Part shown: positions 57,457 to 64,000 of the stretch, in pieces
How positions within the stretch are numbered: position 1 is the stretch's first letter
Layout: each line of letters starts with the position of its first letter
Source of the DNA: Ophiobolus disseminans
Taxonomy: Eukaryota > Ascomycota > Dothideomycetes > Pleosporales > Phaeosphaeriaceae
Length of the DNA stretch: 64,000 bases
Direction of reading: 5' to 3'
Assembly: GCA_010093685.1 (NCBI GenBank)
Contig: MU006230.1
Span: 329,870-393,869, forward strand
Notes under the pieces: generated by a model
Databases searched by the model: none
Told to the model about the DNA's origin: nothing
The model's input: the letters and a program-made list of their open reading frames with translations, nothing else
Program-made: the position numbers and the translations under genes

Positions 57457-58870
57457 TCAATCCTCACTCCCCAGATTCCACGCCACCCTTCCGCCTATAG
57501 GTGGCCGGCCCGGCAACATGACCGCAGGCACCGGCTTCGGCTGCTGAATAACCTCACTCGTCGTACGCGGTATGACGGGCTGCATATGCGGCTGTGGCGT
57601 GGTCTGTTGGAAATTGAACGACGTATCGCTGTTATTGCGAATGAACTTCGGCTTCTGAATATGGTGGTGCGAATGCGGCGAGTGGTGATCGTTGATGAAA
57701 CCCGCTGGAACGACGCCGAGACTGGGTGAATGACTGCACTACATCAGCAAACTGTCAGGATAGGAGAAAATCGTGAACTCACTCCGCCGGCGCAACACTG
57801 CTCCTGCGACTATCTAACATACTACCCGCCACACTCGCACTCGCAACGCTATACGTCGCCGCATGTTGCGCCTGCGCCGTGGCGGGCAGCCAGCCGCTGC
57901 TGGAGATGCCCTCTTGCTCGATCAAGCGGAATAAGATGTCCTCTGTGATGACGAGCAGATGCTCGATGGCCGCGAGGCGCGAATCTTCTTTCGCGGAGCA
58001 GCAGTGGATGAACGACCTACTCGTCGGATTGTGCTCGACGATGGCGGCCCCAATTTTTCGGGACGAGGTCGGCGCGAAAGTTAGTACGTCGAGAAGGCGA
58101 GTTGGACCGTAGATCGCTCGGGCGTTCGCTTGAGTTTGGTGTTAGGTAAATTTTGTACTGAGCAGGGTGTGATGGAGACTCACCCAGCACCCTTGCCCTT
58201 GTACTTTCCAAAGAGTCCTCGCTGTCCTTGTCCTCCATTCGATGCAGAATCTGATTGGCTGTCCGTTCCAGTGACAGATTCTCGTAGCTGCCGCTTTTGC
58301 CGTGCTTCATGTCTTTGAGCGTCTCGATCATCTTGGATGGATTGGGTAGAGTGGACTCGGTTGAGGAAGGATGAGAGTTTGCCTGAATTGGACGACTGTG
58401 CTGACTTGGTCGAGTTCAAGCTGCTTCCGGTATCGACACGCTTGACGGGGTTGAAGACAAGGGAATTGATTCGGCTGACGCTTGGTGATGGGGAGAGAGA
58501 TCTGGAACCGTCGAGTTGCCGGCTGAGGCGTCGCTGTTCTTTGCGTCTGCGCTCTTCGTCCTTTTCGCGCTCTAGTTGACGATGGTATTGGTCGCACCTC
58601 GCTTGATAGGAGCTCGTCCGTTTGAGTTGCCTGATCTTTTCTTTCTCTGGGGCAAGGATATCTGGAAGATAGCAGGTGGCGCCTTCTGTCCAAGGACTCT
58701 TGATAGGACCAGCCGCAGCAAGTTCCGCAAAGCTGATTTCTCGACGAAGTGTACGGTCTTGCGTTCGTTTCTCAAAGACTGATGAAGCCCTCCCGAGGCT
58801 GGGTCGAGGACCCTCGGAGAAATCCAGTGTGGACACTTGTAGTTCGTCGACGGGCGGAAATTGAGCCTCG
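57457..58870 (-). CDS. Unknown multi-exon protein; 5' end and one frame switch unresolved
   Basis: The 3' part is firm: exons 58184 upward, 57783-58128 and 57457-57733. They are linked by introns GTGAGT...CTAAC...CTCAAG and GTGAGT...GTGCAG, all in phase. It reads METLKDMKHGKSGSYENLS-like and RTANQILHRMEDKDSEDS, then RLLDVLTFAPTSSRKIGAAI and EDSRLAAIEHLLVITEDILF, ending GRPPIGGRVAWNLGSED. The 5' part (about 58450-58840) is coding in a different frame (RTLRREISFAELAAAGPI, a charged EREKDEERRRKEQRR helix). The change happens between about 58340 and 58440 without a good intron. The true start lies upstream of 58836 and was not found. Family not recognised. Confidence 0.6.
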
Positions 58871-59730
58871 TGAAAGCTTCGTCTTGGGGCGCTTGGAGCA
58901 CACGGTCCACAAGGTGGGAAGCAAAAGAAACTCGTTGTGGCGGCGAAAGAGTAGAATCGCTGGTGCTGTAAGCATAGACTTCAAGGTGGTGACGGACTGT
59001 TGCTCTATCGGCGTGATGAACATACGTTATACAGGGGTATGTTCGCGCTGCTGGCGAACGTTGTCTGAGAATGTTAGATACGGCAATGCGACGTTCGATG
59101 TGTACAAACATACCAGAGACAGCCGTCGACTTCTATCCGGTAAAGACTGACAATGGTGATAAAGTAGTAATGGGGTTGTGCAAGGAACAGGTATCAGCTA
59201 GACGGTAGGATGGGATGGGAATGCTCATGCGACGGCCGATCGGCGAGCGGTAAGAAGTAAAGGTGGGTGTGGTCGTGCATGACGAGTGAAGTTTGTTGTT
59301 GAGGCAGTCGAAGGTTGCAGTTGCCCATGTTGTGCCGCATCGGGCGCGTCTGTCGTTGATGAGGCAGTCGCGACTAGTGTTGTTAGGATTGAGTCGATCA
59401 GATGCCATATATCCCAGACGTGTTTGCGTGCTTTCTGCTACGGTGATATTGATCGGTTCAAACTACTCAGCTATTACACCAACTATGCGTTACAGTCGAC
59501 GTCAACCATGAATTCTCGCACGAGCGGAGTGACTGAGATGCAATGTATGCTGATATGCTATGCTGTGTCTAGAATGCCCATCTAGTCTAGCCATGCAAAT
59601 GCAGAAGAGTGCAAACCCGGGTGCAGTGATAGAGCATGTACACGTAAATGTACACACCATGAACATGGAAAGAGCGACTAGAGTGAGAAGAATGCCATCA
59701 TACCTCCTCTTCCCTAAAGACAAGCACGTG
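58871..59730. other. Uncertain 5' region of the unknown gene, then intergenic
   Basis: Minus-strand frames at 58860-59000 (SPPQRVSFASHLVDRVLQAP) look like coding and may be a further 5' exon of the unknown gene. The rest shows nothing. Confidence 0.4.
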
Positions 59731-60824
59731 TCAGACGATACCCCACAGCGGCCGTGGCATAGGCTTGCATATGTTCCCTCGAGCACCGCTTCTCATCTTC
59801 GCCTCTCTGAGCCCAATGTATGCCTCCCTGCGCGCTGGGTTGCCCACCGTCACTGACCAAGTGCTCAACCCGTAGTACACGCCAATGTGATGCACGAGCC
59901 AGCGCCCAAAGCTGCCGCCCACGTCACCCTCAGGCGTCTCGAAGAGCATGAGTTCGCGCTTGATGCGCTCCTCGTCCCGCATCTGGTCGTGCGTCTGACC
60001 GTTGCGCCCAACAAAGACAATCTCGTCGTCTTCGCTGTCCGGATCAGCGGGGAGGCCGTCCAGCTCAGCACGGCGCTCCTTCTCTTCCCAGTCCTCGACG
60101 AACTTGCGCACTTCGCCCTCGAGGTCCATGAGCAGACCCTTTGCGCCGCGCGAGCGCTTGAGCTTCTCGCGCAGCTCCTTGGGCACGACGCCGGGCGTGG
60201 TGGGGTTGTTGGCTACCGTCTTGGTCGCGGCTTTCTGGGCGTTGACGGCGACGTTGCGCTCGACTTGCTGGCGCCTCAGGCCGGCGTCCCACAGCGGGGC
60301 GAGGTAGTATGGGACATGCTTGACACGGTGGGTGGGGTGGACCTCCCAGTCGCGGGGCGTTGGGGGCTCGACGTGCGGGTTGTTCAGGAGGCGATCTATT
60401 CACTCAGCGTCAGTCCACCAACCTTTGAGATATGCCGTGTGAGGTGTGCGCAGTGAATATGGTCGGCCTAGGGAGAACGTAGACGGGACATACCATTCTC
60501 CCAACGCCTGCGCTGCCTGCTGCCCTCTTTGCCCTTGAGCAAGGCCTCACGCCTGTTCATGCTGTCCCGCCTCACAGGCGCCTTCCTCTTGTAAAGCCCG
60601 CCTTCGTTCGCAGCCGCAGCACCCACAGGCCGGACTGGATCGCCTGAAGCAAGCGCATCGTCGTCCAGGGGGATCGCGAGCGTGACAGTGGTCGCACCCA
60701 CGACCTCACCGGGGGCAGAGATAGCTACAGAGCCCAGCGCCGCCGTCGCTTGCTCGGTCCAAGCTTCAATATCGATAGGCTGCGGCACGGCAGCCTGCTG
60801 AGGGATCTCGTCGATGACAGCCAT
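59731..60824 (-). CDS. R3H-associated-domain protein (R3HDM4-like)
   Basis: Two exons, 60494-60824 and 59731-60395, phase 1, 331 residues. The intron GTATGT...GCTGAGTGAATAG splits the R3H-associated N-terminal domain: KGKEGSRQRRRWEN|DRLLNNPHVEPPTPRDWEV, then HRVKHVPYYLAPLWDAGLRR. A basic/acidic linker (KLKRSRGAKGLLMDLEGEV and DPDSEDDEIVFVGR) follows. Near the end is an R3H-like segment RWLVHHIGVYYGLSTWSVTV, expected to bind single-stranded nucleic acid. Cellular role unknown. Confidence 0.82.
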
Positions 60825-61440
60825 GGTGGCGTTGAGCTCGGCACAGCGATTGTGAGGGTGGCGGTGGCGGGAAAGAGCGACCGAGGGGTTCAAAGACAGA
60901 AAGACCTGCGCGGCAGGTACTAGATGCTATCTTTATGGGGAGAGAGGGAGGGAGGAGAGAGATGCTGGGATGAGTGTCGCGATAAGTCCCGCGATGCGAT
61001 ACAGGGGAGGTCGGCGGGTCATCCAATCGGCTGGCAACGTGGGGTATCCCGCCGTCATCAAGTCAGCATTGGAGTCACGGCGACATGACTGTGCCTTAGC
61101 TTAGCCGGCAGACTAGAGTAGCAAGCGCATCAGCTCCAGGGAGTCTCAGTGTGTGTGTTTTGTTTGCGGTGCAGCGATGAACGGTTGCTGCTCGAAGGAG
61201 CTCGTGTTAGTGATGCACTGCGTGATGTTGATCAAGTGCTGCAGTTTCTTAGATATTATGACAAATTATGTACTAACAAGTGAAGACCTGTTTGACTTTA
61301 GACTATTATCAAAATTTCTTGGAGTCTTCAAATTGTTGCTGCCTACGAAGATCTGGAGCAGCTAGTGATGCATCACTAAATACAAGCTTCTTCGTACAGG
61401 CCAATTGTTCAAAAACCCATGCTCTAGCAATATATTCCCC
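60825..61440. other. Intergenic stretch
   Basis: Promoter of the R3H gene and 3' flank of the next minus-strand gene. No feature seen. Confidence 0.5.
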
Positions 61441-62850
61441 TCAATAGAGATCTTCTTCGTCACTGTAGTTTCCCGTGAAGTCGTCGTAAGTTTCGCTGCA
61501 GCCTGGACACGAACAACCCCCACCAAAGAGCAAGTCATGTATACCATCCATTTCCTCGTCTTCCTCGTCCATCCAGTCCTCTATGTCAGGGTCGTGTGAG
61601 GCCTCAGAGTCGGACCAATCGTCGGGGTCATAGTCCGAGAAGTCTTCGTCGGTATAATGTCGGTGGCGATCATGGATATCATCGTTCTTTTAAGACAATT
61701 AGTTTCGTGTTCACTCGCGAATGCTATGTGGACACTTTACCTCTTCGAACCATGCCATGACATCCTTTTTCCAGCCGGCCGGCGCCTCCTTGACGAGGTC
61801 ATTCAGCTCCCGATCCACTTCACAAGGAGTATACCCGTCGTATAACCAGCGGATATGCACATGCGCACCATTCTTCTCGAACTCAAGCACCATCGGCCTA
61901 ATGAGGTCGAAGACTACTGGCCAGAGGTTGAGACGGATCCTGCGCTGTCCTAGAGTGATCTCCAACTTAAAGTCGTTCTTGTTCTTGATCTTCGATAGCA
62001 GGGCCAGACCTTGTCGCACTTTCAACAAGTCTGTTACCGGTTCTCTGCCAGGTAAGTCGACGAGCTCCTCTATGTTGACGTGGAGGCCGAACTTTCTCAA
62101 CACATCTGCTGGGTTGAGCCCGACGGCGAAGGTATCGACAGTGACCAAACGCTCGATATTCGGCACGCTAGTGACGACGAAAGGATGGTACTCGGACTGC
62201 TGGCTCATCTTGTACCAGGCTTCCACCACCTCCAGAGCGATACTGGCTCCTACGAATGCTGGCTTGACGAAGTGAGGAAGATGTGCACGACAGTCACACT
62301 CGGGACCGTTTTCAGTATGTGAAAGACCCCCCTTCCTCGTGCATGCTCGTTTGACAGAAACGATCATGTGAGCTTCATGTTCCATGCTGATATCGTGCCA
62401 CAAGTGAGCGTACACCATGTCTCGCAGTTCGCGAGGCAGGCGAGTGCGGATCTCTTGGAAGAAAGAGCGATTCCATGCCTTGGAGTATGGCGAGAGTGCG
62501 GGCTCAAGCGTGCTTTACGCGAATTCATCAGTAAACAGTCTTGGCATGTCGGGGTGCTCTCACTCTTGCTTCAGCTTACGTCGCTCTTCGGTAATACGCG
62601 CGCGCTCCTGGAGTAGTTTGTCGATTTCGTGTCCGATAGTCTCGAGCCTAAAAGATAATTAGCATGAGTTCCCCTGGTGCTGAATTAGGTTGTGCACTTT
62701 TCGGAAGCGGCGATGTCTTTCTTCTTGATCCTATTCTAGGTCAGTTACAGTGTTAAAGTATCCACAAATTTGGTATCTCACGTACTCGAACAAGTTCAGG
62801 CGAGTTGATTGGAGCTCATTTGCAAGGTCCATGCTCGATGGTTGCTCCAT
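61441..62850 (-). CDS. Fungal F-box-like protein with coiled coil and acidic tail
   Basis: Five exons: 62786-62850, 62698-62730, 62564-62647, 61741-62512, 61441-61686. All are in phase, 399 residues. The first three small exons code a coiled coil (KKKDIAASEKLETIGHEIDK, then LLQERARITEERRKLKQE). Exon 4 has the F-box-like FFQEIRTRLPRELRDMVYAH and a C-terminal region with RIRLNLWPVVFDLIRPMVLE. Exon 5 is very acidic (DEDFSDYDPDDWSDSEASHD) and holds a CSCPGC motif. Such proteins are abundant and fast-evolving in ascomycetes, with no known function. Confidence 0.78.
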
Positions 62851-63275
62851 TATGGTCCCCTAGCACACAGCGTGGTGTAGAAAGAAAGTGCTTGGGCGGA
62901 AGTGACGGACGCGCAGGTGGAAGGCGCGTTTGAGACGCGCTAGCGTAGATCCCCCTCATCTCTGCCCAAAAAACGACAGGAATGTCTTGAGAATGACAGG
63001 CGAATTAAAAACCCCTGACTAGCTCCACAGCGAATTATCACTATGCAAGATCTTGTATCCTTATCTAAGCGATTCTTTGCGTGTTCCCGTTATGCATCAG
63101 GTAGTATAATCCGTATTCTCAACGAGCGATATGATGTGATGCTAGCTCTTATTGTAGATAGTTTTCTCCATTCTCTAGGAATTCTTCACAAGATCATACG
63201 TGCTCTCATCTACGCTGTACTGCAGTCCTAAAAAAGCACCTTTCCATGCTCCTCCCCATCCCCAGCCTCACATAG
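62851..63275. other. Intergenic stretch
   Basis: Promoter of the F-box-like gene and 3' flank of FOL1; no feature seen. Confidence 0.5.
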
Positions 63276-64000
63276 TCAAACTCTCCAAATCGCATCCGCC
63301 ATCCCCGCAACCTGCGCCATCTCCTTAACATCATGCACCCTCACCACATCCGCGCCACCTTGCACCGCCGCCGCCACACTCGCCGCCGTGCCCCAAACTC
63401 TATCCTTCGCATCCTTCACCCCCGTGATCCGGCCAATGAACGCCTTCCTACTGGTCCCAACCAGCCAAGGATAGGTATCCAGGCCTGGGTATCGGCGCAA
63501 CTCGTCAAATCGCCTTAGTAGCTCAAGATTCTGTGCTTGTGTCTTTGCGAAGCCAATTCCTGGGTCTAGGATGATGCGCCATCGACGGATGCCTGCGCGT
63601 TCTGCTGCGTGAACACGTTCGAGTAGTTCGCGGCCGACGGTTTCGATGAGGCCGTCTGGGTAGTTGGTCAGGGAGGTCATGGTCTTGGGTGTGCCGCGCA
63701 TGTGCATGAGGCAGATTGTGCAGCCGAGTCGAGCAGCTGTGGGGAGCATGTCTGGGTCCATCAGGCCGGCGCTTACATCGTTGATGATGTGTGCACCGGC
63801 TGTGATGGATGCTTGGGCAACATCGGCTTGGTAGGTGTCAACGCTAATGGCGATGTTGGAGAGATTGAGGGAGCGGATAGTTTTGATGGCTGGGAGGACG
63901 CGGGCAAGTTCCTGAGCTGAATCTACTTGAACGGCGCCTGGTCTTGTTGACTGACCGCCTACATCGATGATGGTAGCTCCGTTTGCGATGTGATCGGTGA
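63276..64000 (-). CDS. FOL1: Dihydropteroate synthase domain of the folate-synthesis protein, cut by the window edge
   Basis: Open on the minus strand from the window end to a stop at 63276, about 241 residues of the C-terminus. DHPS motifs in order: ATIIDVGGQSTRPGA, ISVDTYQADVAQ, AHIINDVSAG, LMHMRGTPKTM, ILDPGIGFAKT, LVGTSRKAFIG and the final GADVVRVHDVKEM. The enzyme joins p-aminobenzoate to the pterin diphosphate and is the sulfonamide target. In fungi it is normally the last domain of a trifunctional protein with dihydroneopterin aldolase and HPPK; those parts would lie beyond the window. Confidence 0.95.
   Translation of the reverse strand, partial: TDHIANGATIIDVGGQSTRPGAVQVDSAQELARVLPAIKTIRSLNLSNIAISVDTYQADVAQASITAGAHIINDVSAGLMDPDMLPTAARLGCTICLMHMRGTPKTMTSLTNYPDGLIETVGRELLERVHAAERAGIRRWRIILDPGIGFAKTQAQNLELLRRFDELRRYPGLDTYPWLVGTSRKAFIGRITGVKDAKDRVWGTAASVAAAVQGGADVVRVHDVKEMAQVAGMADAIWRV

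Noticed and set aside
1..64000. Transposons, LTRs, CRISPR arrays, secondary-metabolite cluster
   Set aside because: No transposase, reverse transcriptase, long terminal or inverted repeats, spaced repeats, or PKS/NRPS genes were seen. The PaxB-like gene, MFS and ABC transporters are too far apart to be called a cluster.

Overview
This window is nuclear DNA of a filamentous ascomycete (Pezizomycotina). Most genes carry short introns of about 47-110 nt with GT(A/G)AGT-like donors, CTAAC/CTGAC branch points and AG acceptors. It also holds typical fungal families: PDR-type ABC transporter, GH3 beta-glucosidase, fungal rhodopsin-domain protein, mannitol-1-phosphate dehydrogenase, Pns1, F-box-like proteins and CBM18. 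A dothideomycete is my best guess from gene style only. I saw no operons, CRISPR arrays, transposases, reverse transcriptases or LTRs.

Layout. 1-9.2 kb: a broken rhodopsin-domain membrane protein cut by the window edge, a TMEM53/DUF829-like protein, a five-exon MFS exporter and a C2H2 zinc-finger protein. 9.2-12.3 kb: no recognisable gene. 12.3-22.2 kb: a secreted five-exon GH3 beta-glucosidase and an eight-exon full-size ABCG (PDR) exporter, with a tandem repeat beyond its 5' end. 23.7-29.1 kb: a compact housekeeping block of TIP41, Aurora kinase (divergent, 144 bp apart), ATP23 protease and glutamate 5-kinase. 29.1-32.7 kb: gene-poor, but with a decayed spliced gene on the minus strand. 32.7-38.2 kb: mannitol-1-phosphate 5-dehydrogenase, Pns1 choline-transporter-like protein and a PaxB/Pyr4-like membrane protein. 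38.8-49.2 kb: a frame-broken unknown gene, a divergent protein kinase, an unknown disordered protein, an Ecm11-domain protein and an F-box protein. 49.3-49.9 kb: two intron-containing tRNA genes (Trp and Tyr). 51.3-64 kb: a broken CBM18/PAN secreted protein, a TXNDC17-like thioredoxin, an amidinotransferase with a 5' frame problem, eIF3g, an unknown multi-exon protein, an R3H-domain protein, an F-box-like protein and the DHPS end of FOL1, cut by the window edge.

The most unusual item is the tRNA-Tyr gene at 49707-49849. Besides the usual short anticodon-loop intron, its D-loop is interrupted by 57 nt that look exactly like a small spliceosomal intron. A second theme is that at least five non-core genes show single-base frame breaks or stops, while the long multi-exon core genes read through perfectly. 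That points to ongoing gene decay or local consensus errors.

Exon borders were worked out by hand from reading frames, splice motifs and family similarity remembered from general knowledge. No database search was run.
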